Shown here: piece by piece, positions 10,181-22,004 of the stretch
How positions within the stretch are numbered: the first letter of the stretch is position 1
Layout of the letters: each line of letters opens with the position of its first letter
DNA from: Isoetes taiwanensis
Lineage: Eukaryota; Streptophyta; Lycopodiopsida; Isoetales; Isoetaceae
Assembly (NCBI GenBank): GCA_021234155.1
Contig: JAJEKV010000054.1
Location: 2,327,574 to 2,391,573, forward strand
Length of the DNA stretch: 64,000 bases
Reading direction: 5' to 3'
Translations under genes and position numbers: made by a program
The notes under the pieces: model-generated
Seen by the model: only the letters and a program-made list of their open reading frames with translations
Told to the model about the DNA's origin: nothing
Database searches by the model: none

Positions 10181-11494
10181 GATTCTCCACGACATCCACA
10201 ACAGTCCAATAGCTGGCCACGCAGGATTTATGAAGACATATTTCAAAGTGCACAGCAGTTATTATTGGTTAGGGATGAAGAAGCAGATAGCTCGCTACAT
10301 CAAAGAGTGCCAGCTGTGTCAGCAGACGAAGGCAGAGCAGCTTCGAATTCTAGGGGCATTGGAACCATTAGGGTGCCGAACGCTAAGTGGGAAGTCATCA
10401 GCATGGACTTCATAACAGGGCTCCCGATGACAGCAAGAGGAAAAGATGCCCTGATGGTTGTGGTCGACAAGCTGTCGAAGATGGCACACTTTGTGCCGTG
10501 CAGGACCACCGACACAGCTTTGGATACAACGGCTCTCTTCACCAAGGAAATCTTCAGGCTCCATGGCATGCCGAGAGAGATCATCTCCGACAGAGACCCG
10601 TTCATGAGCGCCTTTTGGCAGGATCGTTTTGCGACGATCCAGATGAAGCTGTCCATGAGCACGGTCTATCATCCTCAGACGGATGGGCAAACAGAACGGA
10701 CCAACAGAATTTTGGAAGATATGCTAAGAAACTATGTCTGGAACAAGCAGAGTAAGTGGGAAGATTACATTCACTTGGTTGAGTTCGCTTATAATAGCAC
10801 CAAGCAGGAATCATCCCAGATGTCGCCGTTCATGATCAACTACGGTTAACAATGTCTAACTCCAGACACTTGGCACAATCCTGTGTCAAAGGTAGAGGTT
10901 TCGCAGCAAATGTTGGCCGACATGCAGCAGCTGGTAGAAGAGGTCCGAGGGTATCTTCTTGCAGCAAGGAGTCGACAAAAAAGCATCGCCGACAAGCACC
11001 GGACGGTCAAAGAGTTCCAGGTTGGTGACAATGTCTGGCTCAAGATCAAAGTGAAGCAGGCAAAGCTCCGCATCGGAAATTGTAAGAAATTTGCTCCAAG
11101 GTGTGCTGGCCCTTTCAGAATAGAAAAGAGAGTAGGTAACCAATCCTACAAGTTAGAGCTGCCAGCACACCTGAAAATTCATAAAGTCTTCCACGTGAGT
11201 TTGTTGAAGAAGCATACTCCAAACCCAGAAGAAGTCTTGGACACGGCAACGTTGTTGGAAATGATAGAAGAGCAGCTAGAGATAGTCCCAAATTTGATCC
11301 TTGATAAGGCCATCAAGAAGACAAGGAGATCAGAGTTTCTCCAATATTTGGTCAAGTGGAAACACTTGCCGGTGGAAGACGCGACATGGGTACTTAAGAA
11401 GGACCTGATAAGGCAGTACCCGCAGTTCATGGAGCAATGGGACGGCAAGGTCATCTCCGAAGTAATCGGCTCAGGCATGTCGATTTATGTTTAG
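10181..11494 (+). pseudogene. Element B integrase with chromodomain, one nonsense codon
   Basis: Begins inside the integrase zinc finger (NSPIAGHAGFMKTYF, CQLCQQTK). The catalytic core follows (WEVISMDFITGLP, IISDRDPFMSAFW, TDGQTERTNRILEDML). A TAA at 10847-10849 follows NYG at a place where element C has a sense codon (one C-to-T change from Gln). The same reading resumes as the GPY/F region (APRCAGPFRIEKRVGNQSYK, HVSLLKKH) and a C-terminal chromodomain (about 11320-11450: EFLQYLVKWKHLPVEDATW, KKDLIRQYPQFMEQW). The chromodomain marks the lineage as chromovirus and is expected to bind modified histone tails to guide insertion. Apart from the TAA the frame is intact. Confidence 0.92.
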
Positions 11495-12436
11495 ATTAAT
11501 TGATGTGTAGTTAAGATTAATCTACGCATGCAGCCTATGCTAGATATGGGTTGCATGCGTTGTTACCGATGATGGAACCACTACGGTGATCTCTAGGACG
11601 TGGTGTAATGTCATTGTAGACATGACCACGGTTTTGCTTGGATTAGTTGTAAGGTAGATTAAAAAGTCTACTTCCGTCTCACGGAAGTAGATAACCTCGA
11701 GAGATAAGAGGCCATTCAGGCATGCATTGATAGGAAAGCACCTGGGGTTTGGTTTGCTAAAGGATGAAGGTGAAGTTGAAGGGGAAGGACTACTAAAGCC
11801 CCCTTTCTGGGGGATGAGTTTATATGGGAATGCCTACGGGGAGGACGCCATCCTTCACGCCAGAGGCAACTAAAGGTGTAGGCATGAGTGTCATCCTAGG
11901 CATTATAGGGCGCTGTCTCCACGGCCACGATGGAAGAAGCATCCTCTTCCTACGCCGGGAAATTAGTCATGCATCCATTTAGTTAATTAGATGGGTGGTT
12001 ACCTTATAACCATAATTTTATTAATAGTTAAAATGGTACTAACGTAGTGTCGACCTGCAGGCCAATAGAGCGCTCCGGAATGCAAGGAGGTCGAGTTACG
12101 AAGACTTGCAACACAATTTTGTTGGAATGTGTTGCAAGGAACGAAGAATACCTCGAAGGATAATTGTATATGAAAGTGTTGAATTTTGATAAACTTAAAT
12201 GTTGTATTAAGTGAGGCTAATAAGTACCTTACTTTAATGGAGTTATGAATTGATAAGTTATTGGGATAATGCAATGTCGTAGTAATGTTTCAAAAATATT
12301 ACCTTAGAGTAATGCTAATAATTGTGTAAGTATAATAATAATAAATTGTATGCATGAAGTTGGTTGCAGGACAAGAAGATCCCAAGGTGGGGAGACCCAC
12401 GATGCTGCGGACAGCATCATTTCAAGGTGGGGAGAA
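11495..12436 (+). other. 3' untranslated region and polypurine tract of element B
   Basis: About 940 non-coding bases conserved with element C (41560-42450) and, inverted, element F (55292-56160). They include a stem-loop at 11667-11691. The tract AAGGTGGGGAGAA at 12424-12436 directly precedes the LTR and is the plus-strand priming site. Confidence 0.85.
11667..11691 (+). other. Conserved stem-loop in chromovirus 3' UTR
   Basis: Arms TCTACTTCCG and CGGAAGTAGA around a five-base loop. Element F has the same stem at 55969-55993 with a different loop; in element C (near 41745-41770) it is degraded. Confidence 0.65.
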
Positions 12437-12910
12437 TGTGACGTTCCAGCACAGTATACGGTCCCAGGACATATACTGTACTGCCTCGTCACGCGTGCAC
12501 GCCATCCCGATTGACGTGTACGTGTAGCTAAGCAAGTAGCACCCTAGGGGGCAACTTGCAAGGGTGTGCATATTTATTCATGTGTACACTTTAGCCCACT
12601 TAATTAATATAGGCAAGTGGGCCACACCCATTATCCCACATGCTCAAGGGTTAATGGAAATTCTAGCCCTAACCCTTAGTCTATATAAGGCATATGAAAC
12701 CCTAACTTTCCATTTTCGTCCACAACCTTCTAGAACTCCGTTTTACTTGCTCCAAGAGCCAATTTCACCTCCCAAAGTCTGTCTGAGCAGCCTAGCTCAT
12801 CAGCTTCCCTTTCTAGCTTCATCTTCAAGCAGTTCTGCAGCATGGATGCATTCAGCGCAGGAGGAGCAAGCCAGGGATCAGGTATTTTGCCAATTCAATA
12901 GTCTAATCCG
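12437..12910 (+). repeat. 3' LTR of element B, truncated
   Basis: Starts TGTGACGTTCC right after the polypurine tract. It aligns with the LTRs of element C (TATACGGTCCCAGGA near the start, CCCTAGGGGGCAAC, and GGATCAGGTATTTTGCCAATT near 12877). Similarity stops near 12910. A TATA box, CTATATAAGG, lies at 12681-12690 and is the likely LTR promoter. Confidence 0.85.
12681..12690 (+). promoter_or_regulatory. TATA box in LTR of element B
   Basis: CTATATAAGG about 245 bases into the LTR. The related LTRs of element C have a weaker CTATTAAGG at the same place. Transcription start would follow about 30 bases downstream. Confidence 0.55.
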
Positions 12911-13200
12911 CCCTGGATCTCTTAGACCCTCACGACCGTTCTCGAATTTAGCGTTCTCTCTTCACCAGAGCTCTGATACCATGTAGCAAAATGGATCGAC
13001 ATAGAGAACACCAAGAAGCAAAGACCAACCAGAAATATTCTTGGAAGCCGTAACCCTTCTAGATTTTCGGATCTAAATATATATACCAAACATGCAATGT
13101 ATACATGCACTAAAAGTGACATCTGTACAGTCTTTATGAGCAGAACGTTCAGTAGTTTGTTATAACTACTCGTCCATCAGCCATAATATTCAAGCACATA
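12911..13200 (-). mobile_element. LTR edge and primer site of a copia-like element (fragment)
   Basis: On the minus strand, TTTTGCTACA is followed by TGGTATCAGAGC (primer site at 12981-12970) and internal sequence. This is the LTR/primer-site junction of a separate LTR element. The LTR side runs from 12982 upward and holds an A/T-rich TATATATA promoter-like run near 13077. Its far end is not defined. About 70 bases of internal sequence remain (12911-12969). No coding part is present. Confidence 0.55.
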
Positions 13201-13950
13201 TTTTTTTCCAAATGGAGAGATTATGTCCAACGACTGGGATTACGGCTCGTCATCAACAACCGAGAGCTTGGGCAAGGACCGCCATGCTTCTGGTTCTAAA
13301 CTGCCATGTGGAAACAGTAGGTGATCTCTGACTGCAGTATTATAGGTGTCGCGATCCCAGAGGTGAGGATCACGCATAGGTGTTGACGAGGATTATAGGC
13401 ACTAGGTTATATAGAGGACGATATTAGCCACCCCGATAGATCCTAAAGGTCGAAATAACACATGGTGAAATCTAACCTGATCTAGAAACCTAGAGGTGGA
13501 AATAACAAGGAAGTGATATCAAGGCTGTTATATTGACCTCCAGGTGATTCCAGGGGGTGGGATAACGCTTGATGATCACAGACGATATGATCCCAGAGGC
13601 AGAGATATTTTTGGTGAACTGGCAGGATAGGATGGCCACAGACGGCTGGGATGAGGCGGGGCATCGGACAACTGAGATCATCCGAAGTGTACCTGACGTG
13701 CATTAGTATGGCGAGCGGGCCAACCAAAACGAATCGTGTTGGAAATAGGATGAAATCCCAGATGTTGGAATTGTTTCCTCCGGGATGATCGAAACCAACA
13801 AGGTAAGAGTTCAGCGGCCAACAAACCCCAACCACAACTCCCCTTACCACTCCACCTACTAAAGTGTCACAACCCCGAATTACATAAGTAAATATAGGCC
13901 ATAGATCTTGTGTCGACAAGGTTGGTATAGAAAGTACGCGTGTGTCGTAA
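13201..13950. other. Intergenic sequence upstream of the DeSI gene
   Basis: No recognisable gene or element. A long minus-strand frame (13482-13961) has no family features and an atypical composition; I treat it as chance. The promoter of the DeSI gene is presumably at the right end. Confidence 0.4.
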
Positions 13951-14254
13951 GCATATGCCACGGTGGAGATGACGTGGCCGACTATACACCGGGCATTTAT
14001 TTCCCACCAGAATTCAGGTCCAGGAGACTCTAGAACCTTCCTGCCGCTGCTTCCCTCTATTTCATATAGGCTAGCCGGCCCCTTCTTTGTTATTCTGTCA
14101 ATTCTTGCATCTGCCGAGTTCTGGAGATCAGCTGCTGCTTGCTCATTGCTTGTTCTGGTGGATCAGATCTGAAGTTTTTTGTCGCCCCTTTACCCTTCAG
14201 CACACATTGAACAGATAGAGAAGAAGTCAGTTTTGTATCAAATTTTTGGTCCTT

Positions 14255-15498
14255 ATGGCAGAGGTACGTTGCCTTCCTTTGCGTTTCAAGCATAAATTGG
14301 CCGTCTATGTATGTGATTAGGGCAAAGAAAAGAAGGATGTTGAATATGCATGCTTTGATTGACATGGAGTACGTTTTTATTTTTCTAAATTCACTTAATA
14401 GGAAGGGGTCCGGGTGTTGCTAAACGTGTACGATTTGAGCCAAGGAATGGCTCGCCAACTGTCGACTATGTTGCTTGGCAAGGCAATCGATGGAATATGG
14501 TTAGTCTGGTTGCATGCGTTTTCCCTTTCTTTTTCTTTTTTCTTTTTGTTTTCGGGTGTGATCTAAAGTATGTTAATTTCATTTACCAGGCATACTGGAA
14601 TTGTGGTATATGGAGTTGAATTTTATTTTAGTGGAGGCATTGCTAGATCTTTTAGTGGTGAAACAGTTTATGGAAAACCTGTTCAAGTAGTAGAACTTGG
14701 TGTAACTCACGTACCAAGGGAAGTGTTTGAAGAGTATTTACAGGAGATTTCACCACGATACACGGCAGAAACATATAATTTGCTTAAGCACAATTGCAAT
14801 AACTTCACAAATGAGGTAGCACAATTTTTGCTGGGTACAACTATACCAGAATTTATTTTAAGGCTTCCTCAAGACGTTATGAGCAGTCCAATGGCCTCTT
14901 TGATAAGTAAGCTTATTCTTTTTGTCTTGGAATTACATTATTTCTTTTTTTTTTTTCCATAGGAGTAATAAGTTGTATCTTCTTTCAAGTTGGTTTGCCA
15001 GTCTTATAAGCTGTTTCATATTTTGCAGTGCCAATGATCCAGCAGATCGAAACAACACTGAAATATGGAGCTGTCCCTCAGATGCCACACTTAGTTGGTT
15101 CAAATTCCTCAATGCATGCAGCATCATCTCCATTTCAACAGCCTGTTGCAGCATCTAAAACTGCAAGCAATACTGACATTAGCAGAACAGCCAATGCAAG
15201 TGTGGAAGCAGTAAATACCCAGCTGAAAGCTGCAACCTTGGAAGGCACAGGGCCAAAACCATCAGATGCTGGAATAGCTTTGGAAAAAGCAAGTGGTGAG
15301 ACTTCCAAACCCAAATCAGCAGGAAGTATTGGAGATCCCATTAGCGAGGCCAAAGTTAAAGTGCAGGAGGAAATTGCCCGTGAGTTTGCAACTTTAATGG
15401 CTAATGGAAGCCTGAGGGCAAGTGAAGCTGCAGCTCTAGCTGCCCGGCGTGTCATGCAAAGACATGGTATTACTGCTGGTGCTCCGTCACAAAGGTGA
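14255..15498 (+). CDS. DeSI-like PPPDE isopeptidase, four exons
   Basis: A host gene. Exons: 14255-14263 (MAE only), 14402-14499, 14590-14906, 15029-15498. All introns are GT-AG (138, 90 and 122 bp) and the joined frame is 894 nt, 297 residues. The PPPDE fold opens with VRVLLNVYDLSQGMARQL, has the catalytic His37 in GIWHTGIVVYG and the catalytic Cys105 in LLKHNCNNFTNEVAQFLLG. It is followed by the plant-type block IMPMIQQIETTLK and a low-complexity Ala/Ser/Thr-rich linker. A conserved helical C-terminus closes it (EEIAREFATLMANG, RASEAAALAARRVM). PPPDE proteins of this type remove SUMO, ubiquitin or related modifiers, or palmitate; the exact substrate cannot be told here. The gene looks intact and is the only clear non-transposon gene. 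Confidence 0.93.
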
Positions 15499-16593
15499 CA
15501 TGAATGGTGATTTTTACTTCATTTAATTAAACTTTTTATACAATTTAAGGACCTGTGGTTAAGGACCTGTGGTTACATGTTAAAAGATTTTCTTGAAGGG
15601 CTAAGATGACTTGCAAAAAGCGTTCTTAATTGCAATTTCTTGTTCTATGTTGATGCTCCTTTGATGTCATAATAACCAAGAAGGGTCGTAATTATAGGTA
15701 GTTTAACTCTTTAGTCTATTCAGGTGGCAAGAGTTCTTCCATGGGGCTGGAAGAGGATTGATATTGAAGGGTGAATGACTGCATTCTTTCCTGCTTGTAT
15801 TATGGTGTCAAACCAGCCAACCAAATATGAAGACAATTTATCTAGCAGCAAAATTGAAATCTGATAGCATAATTTCCCTGGTTACAACTGTGCAGGTTTC
15901 CTATTCAGCCTGATAAATAAATCTGAAAAAAAAATGAAATGTAAATGAGGCATAATCTGAAAGCACATGGTGGTAAGACAAACTTCATGAAATGACAATA
16001 TAGTCTTCTTCATACAAGTACTTGGAAGAATACAGACTATGCGTCAGACCAAAATGCTATAAGCATGAGCATAGGTGGAAAAATTGATTTGTCACTATCA
16101 ACATCTTGTTGAAGATCATTCAACAAAAGCGGTGCCACCCTTCGTTTCTAGAGCGCAAAAGAACGCCGCACCTTCGTTTTTAGCATTTGGGCACTTGTTT
16201 TAATTGTACGAAATTTTAGTGACCTTGAAATTATAGGCTAAATCACCTTGATTTTTCAAGGTGAAGTTTCAAGGTAATCGCCTGTTGTTTTCAACATTCC
16301 ATAAATTTCAACAGTTAAGTTTCAACATCTTTTCAACAGATAAGTTTCATATCAGTGATCATTACAACAGTTACAATTTCATATCATTGCAACACAGCTT
16401 CCAATTTCATATCAGTGAAAAAAAGATAGACAGTTTAATAACACAGTTTCAAATACAAAGTTTCTGATCAAACTATGATCAAAGCTTCACATACAAAGTT
16501 TCAAATACAAAGTTCCCTGTACCTACTCAGTTGCCTTTCTGTCATGCTGAAATGAGTATTAAAAAGAAACTCAAACAAAATGTGCATCTGAAT
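15499..16593. other. 3' flank of the DeSI gene and intergenic DNA
   Basis: No coding region is supported. The start is likely 3' UTR, with A/T-rich possible poly(A) signals near 15530 and AATAAA-like text near 15914. From about 16260 to 16520 short degenerate repeats of GTTTCAA / TTTCATATCAGTG type recur. Confidence 0.5.
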
Positions 16594-16687
16594 GAATTCT
16601 CTAGTGTAGATTTCTGCCCATACTGCTTCCCTTTTCCTGGAGCTCTCAATCTCTTGTATGAATTCATCTGTCATGTCACATAACTGC
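16594..16687 (+). repeat. 94-bp direct repeat, left copy
   Basis: GAATTCTCTAGTGTAG... to ...CATAACTGCT, ending exactly where the left LTR begins. A 91-bp copy with a few substitutions and a short deletion is at 19580-19670. Confidence 0.9.
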
Positions 16688-17006
16688 TGTTAACCACCTA
16701 GTGGTTAACATTGTGCACATGTTAGGTGTCAGTGGTGACGCTTGGCATGTTTAGGTTAACCTAAGCGTATGGCTTAGATTTAGTTAGATGTAACTCAGAT
16801 TTGCGGTCTACACTATATTAGACCGGAGCCCCTTCAGATGTACTCAGGTTTGATCTCAAATTTGGAGAGCCTCATTTGGCCACGTTCCCTTCACTCTTTG
16901 TACATATTTGTTCTTCTTGTTCTTGTTTTGTGATCATGAGCATGGCAGCTTTGTAGCATCCGGCAGTCATAGACTGCTGCTGTAGGGTGCATGCCAAGAA
17001 CTCACA
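16688..17006 (+). repeat. Left LTR of the 2.9-kb LTR element
   Basis: 319 bp, TGTTAACC to ACTCACA, about 90 percent similar by eye to 19231-19555, with several small gaps, including about ten bases missing after GTCAGTGGTG relative to the right copy. Confidence 0.9.
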
Positions 17007-19230
17007 ATTAACAGTGGCGCTGTTATGCCAGGTTCGCTCGTGATCACCTTCTTGAGCCTTGCTGTTTTGCTGTTGTCTTTGTTGCTCTTATCCTAATCGG
17101 TTCTTGAAATACTTCTTGTACACTACTCTCTTTATTTGGCCCAACCAGTTGTTGAAATGGTCCGGCTGGAGGCCCCTTTGTCAATCAATTCCTTAGCACT
17201 TAGTTTGGTTATGAAAATCGTTTTCAAAAACTCTTTTTTTCATCTTTGCGGCAAATACAGTTTTACAATAGGGGGATTTACGGAGTGGTGGTGGCACTCC
17301 TCTCTGCAAGATCTTTAGAAAAATCAACAGTTTGATCCTCTTTTCTCTTCTATTTGCTGAAAAATTGTCAAAATATCAAGATTTTTTCATTATCCTCTGT
17401 CTTTCTCTCAGTTTTATCAGAAATCGTGCTCTGGCACACCAAAAATATTCTCGTTCATTTCTTCTTCAGTTTATTTTTCGAGGGCCAGCACTAGGCTAGC
17501 CCCTTTGAGCCCATCCATTTTGAGTTACGATTGAGTTCCCTCGCTTATTATGGCTTTCTTACGCACTTTCTGTTTCTATTCTTATAAGCGGTTCCTGGAG
17601 ATACACGAGTGTTATACCATTTTTTGGGCTCATGGATTATCACAGATACCAGCCGAGTTGGGGCAGAATCAAGCAAATATGACAAGAAATTTTAAATCTA
17701 TTGTATCATTTGTCCAAGTCACGGTACTGCGGGAGATCAATCGAAAGCTTCAAGTATCGTGAACCACGAATTACAGATCAAGGCCGATCATTTCTTCAAG
17801 CATATACTGGCTGCAGCAAAATCATCTTCAAGCAAACATCTCTGTGACGAGAATTCTTATGGCTCTTTCATCTGCAAGCAAGTACATCACATCTTTTTGT
17901 CCGTCACAGCTGGGACATTTATTTTTGACAATCTTTGTGGGCAGAGTTTTGGGCACATCCCCTGTTTCTGCAGCTTCATTGACACCAAAATCCGGCATCC
18001 TCGTTGCTATTCTTAGATGATCTTATCTGGCCCCTGCTCCATCCAGCAAAATTAGGCAACAAATAGCCTTCTCGCTCAACTTCTGGCACTCTATCAGGGC
18101 CTCTGCCTCTCAGAAACCTCGAAATCCTACTAATCTGGGCCCTGCCTTCCATTTTCGAACTTCCTATCAAAAGAAATCCGGAAATTCTGGCTGCCATCTC
18201 CCTGTTGCCGCAAATCCGGCCGCCATACCTGCCCTTATAGCTATGCCCATCTTTTGTTTTCCGAAACCCCAATCACATTCACCGATCTCTTGCAGCGGCC
18301 CCACACTTTCTGCAGCTTCTATCTATAGCATGCCACATTGAAGGAAGATCTTTGGCTTTATTCGCCACCATCTCATCAGCAAATAAGAAGCAGCACCGCC
18401 ATAGCCGGCCGTCCCTGCTCTGTTCAGCTGGTTGATAACGGGCCACGCTCTGTTTTCATAATTATTATTGGTTGATAACGGGCTACGCCGAATTTTTGAT
18501 CCATGCTCACGCTACCACCCACGCTATTAATGCAGCACCCACGCCCACGGCTCATTGCCCACGGCCCACGGCCCACGGCCCACGCAGTGATAAGTCCACG
18601 CCGATGGCCACGGCTCACGGCCCACACAGTGCTACTTTCCTCACGCTCACGCTCACGCCACGTCACGCTCCTCACGCTTATGTCACGCCACGCTCCTCAT
18701 GCTCATGCTCATGCCACGGTCGTCTACTCCTCACGCCATGACTCTCTACGACAAGTTATGATTGCATTTGTGAAGCTTTTTGAATTGTTGGTCTTTTTCA
18801 TATTGGAACCACGCCGTGACCTCTCTAAAGACATGCCCCTACTTCTTATGCTTGCTCACGCTAAAGTCACATTGCATGCTTCATTTGGCTTATCATGGGG
18901 GCATGATTTGATGCTTAAATTTTGAAGACCCCCCTAAATCTTTTTAAGTGGAATTTTGGGCCTTGTTCATTAAAATTGAATTACACAAGATATAAGGGAA
19001 TAGTCTCTATGTTTTTTCTGACCCCAGTTCCTATGATCCACGTTCTGCATCGATATTCTTTCGGATCTTATTCGTCATCGACACATTCACGAAGATCTTT
19101 TACGGCGACACAACCCAACCATTACCATCATTTTCGCCCCTAAATATTTTGGCACCACGTTGTAATTGTCGGACTTGTCTTATAAAAGTCTGTACATATT
19201 TTTGTGCTAAAAACTTTTAGGGGGAGGCAG

Positions 19231-19555
19231 TGTTAACCACCTAGTGGTTAACATTGTACACATGTTAGGTGTCAGTGGTGGCAGACTGACACTTGGCATG
19301 CTTAGGTTAACTTAGGTATATGGCTTAGATTTAGCTAGATGTAGGGCTCAGATTTGCGGTCTACACTATATTAGACTGGAGCCTCTTTAGATGTACTCAG
19401 GTTTATCTCAAATTTGGAGAGCCTCATTTGGCCACGTTCCCTTCATTCTTTGTGCATATTTGTTTGTCTCATTCTTGTTTTGTGATCATGAGCATGGCAG
19501 CTTTGTAGCAGGCAGTCATAGACTGCTGCTGCAGGGTGCATGCCAAGAACTCACA
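19231..19555 (+). repeat. Right LTR of the 2.9-kb LTR element
   Basis: 325 bp, directly after the tract AGGGGGAGGCAG. It is followed not by plain flanking DNA but by a primer site (19564-19580) and then the 91-bp direct repeat. Confidence 0.9.
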
Positions 19556-19579
19556 ATTAATAGTGGCGCCATTGCCGGG

Positions 19580-19670
19580 GAATTCTCTGGTGTAGATTTC
19601 TGCCCATACTGCTTCCCTTTTCCTGGAGCAATCTCTTGTATGAATTCATCTATCATGTCACATAACTGCT
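19580..19670 (+). repeat. 91-bp direct repeat, right copy
   Basis: Copy of 16594-16687. It directly abuts the primer-site relic and is followed by the poly-T end of the LINE at about 19683. Confidence 0.9.
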
Positions 19671-19682
19671 TCAAGGTTAACT

Positions 19683-21188
19683 TTTTTTAACTTGTTGGCT
19701 TTGATGCAATGATATCTCATAATTGTCAATGTCTGTGTCCAGTCTTGTGGAGCCTTCCCCTTTAAGAAACATTAGATATTCTGTCACAATCAGAATATGG
19801 AGCATTAGAATCAATAACATTGAAGGAGGAGACAAATAAATTAAAATGGCCCCTGTATAGCCCTATGGAATTCCAGCAACTGTTGTATTTGTCTCCAAAT
19901 TTCCTTTTATGACATGTAGCAATAGCTTCAATGTCTAACTGAAAGTGCATTTTAATCCAGAAAATAGATAGAGGTTTAGAAGCATAAAGGATTCTATTTC
20001 TAGATTTCCAGATGTTCCACAAGGCAGTATGGACAAAAGTGTTAGCAAGAGTGTCACCTTGTTGCAGAAAATCGATAATGCTATTGATATTCTTGTTTTT
20101 AAGGTTTGAACCAAGCTTGTCTAAGAGCCAAGTCCAAAAGGGTCTTAACTTAAAACAAAGGAAGATATGCTCCAAAGTCTCGTCCTGTAGGCATCCAGAG
20201 AAACAGTAGATACATTGCATCTTTTAGACAATGATACCAAATTTGTGAGGCTTTTATGTGCAATCAACCAGACAAAGAAGCAGATTTTTGGAGTGCAATA
20301 AGAGTTTCAGACATTCTTAAAAACAGATAGAACTTGGGATTGATCTAAGGACCATTTCTGCATAGCTTTAACTGGAACATCAGCAACATTAATCAAGGAA
20401 TAAATTTCCTTGACCCTGTGGAATGTCTTACCATTTATAGAGCAACCAATCGCTTTATTGTAGTCATTGAATTTATTAAAAGGAGCCAGAATAGTCTTGA
20501 AATGAGCATAAATTTTCTTGTCACTGGAGGTACCTTTAAGCACAGATTACAAAGCAGTCCAAGTTATGAATGAGTTATTGCTCCATAAATCTTTTATAGC
20601 AGTGACTCCCTTGCTAGCCCATTTACTATAGGTTGGATGCTTAATGGCCACAATTTTAGAATTCTGATCAGAAAAGATTGGTGACCTGAACAGATTTGTG
20701 CTCATAGTAGCATCTGAAAGATTATTTCTTTGAAGCACAGGATGGGTTTTATTCCAAGCCATAATCAAATTTCTCATCATAGGGGAAGTATTAGGAGCAG
20801 GATGAATGTCAACAAAAGCAGATTCTGGAAGAGAATGCTTAAGAGAGGGATGTTTAGAGGGATAGGAAATATTTAGCCAGTATGCAATAAACTGAGAGGC
20901 AGGAGAGTTGTTTCCCATAATTGTTCTCCAAATGTATTTGCCTGCCAATGAACAAGCCTGAAGGTGAAGGTTTTTGCATCCTATACCTCCTAAGTTCTTA
21001 GGCCTAGAAATTGAGTTCCAGTTTACAAGGTGAGATCCATTCCAGATGAAATTTCGAATAATCTTCTCCAGATCAGAATAAATTGATTTAGTGGCAACAA
21101 GAGCAGAGGAGAAATAAACATGGGAAGAAGCAAGAATAGAATTTGCTACGATTGTCCTACCAGCAAAGGATAGACAATTCCTGTAGTT
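19683..21188 (-). pseudogene. LINE, 3' half: RT C-terminus and zf-RVT
   Basis: Minus strand. The frame from 21188 down (NYRNCLSFAGRTIVAN, then IWRTIMGNNSPASQF) is the thumb and following region of a plant non-LTR reverse transcriptase. A second block (20543 to 19762) ends in the zf-RVT zinc finger common to plant LINEs (CIYCFSGCLQDETLEHIFLCFKLRPFW). A short T run at 19684-19690 is the poly(A) tail on this strand. Frameshifts separate the blocks near 20545 and 20240. The upstream half is at 28544-29395; a DNA transposon lies between. Confidence 0.88.
21185..21188 (+). repeat. 4-bp target site duplication AGTT (left)
   Basis: AGTT flanks the DNA transposon here and at 28544-28547. Removing the element and one AGTT restores an uninterrupted LINE reading frame across the junction. 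Confidence 0.85.
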
Positions 21189-22004
21189 GGGTGCTTTTTT
21201 TATTGACCTACCCACCAGCGGCGCTCCGGCCCGGCTCGGCACCTATTTTCAGCTTTTTCGTGGCGTGAAGGGCGCCCTTCATCATTTTGAAGGGCGCCCT
21301 TCATCATTTTTTGAGGTGTGTGCGGGGCCTGCTTGGAAAAGTTCCCGCGAGGCCGAATTGATTAGGTGCGGCTAGGGATTTTCGAATCGTGATCATTTTG
21401 ATTATGATTTTGATTTTGAATTGAAAGTGTAATTGGGTTGGGAAGTTCGGTTCATTACGCTACTCTTAGGAATTCCGGCATCTAGCTATGGTATTTGAAG
21501 TCCCGTGAGTAAAATCCCTCTATTTCTCATGCTTTTTCTTTATCTCTGCGATATTGAACTAAAAAAGTTTGTTTGATGTTATCGAGGATTTTGCTTTTAT
21601 AAGGCGAGTATGAATTTTACACAAGCGAGAGGTTTGTGTAATGAAGGGAAAAGCCAAAGGATTTGAAGGCGAAGGATGTTTCGGCCAAGTGATTTTCTTG
21701 AAGTGGCGATTGCCCACCGAAAGGAAAGATAAATTTAAAATTTGTTAGGCCCGGTTAAGCCCATGCTTGTCTTTGCATGACCTGCTTTGGAAAGGATTTA
21801 TCGAGAAAAAGCAAGCCTACCAACAATGAGGTTAGGGTAACCTTTGCTCGAGCTTTTGCTTGGAGTAATACCCAACGAGCTTTGTCAACCCCTGGGCAAT
21901 TCAAAGTGAAGCTGGGCTAGTTTTTCTTTGCGGAAGCTTATCGAACATCGGCCTTGATTTCTAGGGAGAGACCAGCAGCCCTCTTTGTTTGAAATATATT
22001 TGTT

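Larger units (their letters stand above)
10181..12910 (+). mobile_element. Element B: 3' remnant of a Ty3/gypsy chromovirus
   Basis: The 3' part of a plus-strand element interrupted by element A: integrase from its zinc finger onward, chromodomain, 3' untranslated region, polypurine tract and the start of the 3' LTR. The 5' part should lie left of the window beyond element A. The right side is cut off where LTR similarity ends, near 12910, against a copia-like fragment. Confidence 0.9.
16688..19555 (+). mobile_element. Non-autonomous LTR retrotransposon (2.9 kb, LARD-like)
   Basis: LTRs at 16688-17006 and 19231-19555 (319 and 325 bp) start TGTTAACC and end ACTCACA. A primer-site relic, TGGCGCTGTTATGCCAGG, follows the left LTR at 17015, and the polypurine tract TTAGGGGGAGGCAG directly precedes the right LTR. 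The internal 2.2 kb has no gag or pol, only short chance frames and a stretch rich in CACGGCCCACG-type repeats (18530-18730). It must have relied on proteins from another element. Oddly, a better primer site (TGGCGCCATTGCCGGGG, tRNA-Asp type, as in Athila/Tat elements) follows the right LTR at 19564-19580. Confidence 0.88.

Noticed and set aside
13482..13961. Long minus-strand reading frame upstream of the DeSI gene
   Set aside because: No recognisable domain, odd composition, and it overlaps the likely promoter; treated as chance.
18424..18925. Histidine/alanine-rich frames near 18.5 kb
   Set aside because: Low-complexity CACGGCCCACG-type repeats within a non-autonomous LTR element; all frames are open for that reason.
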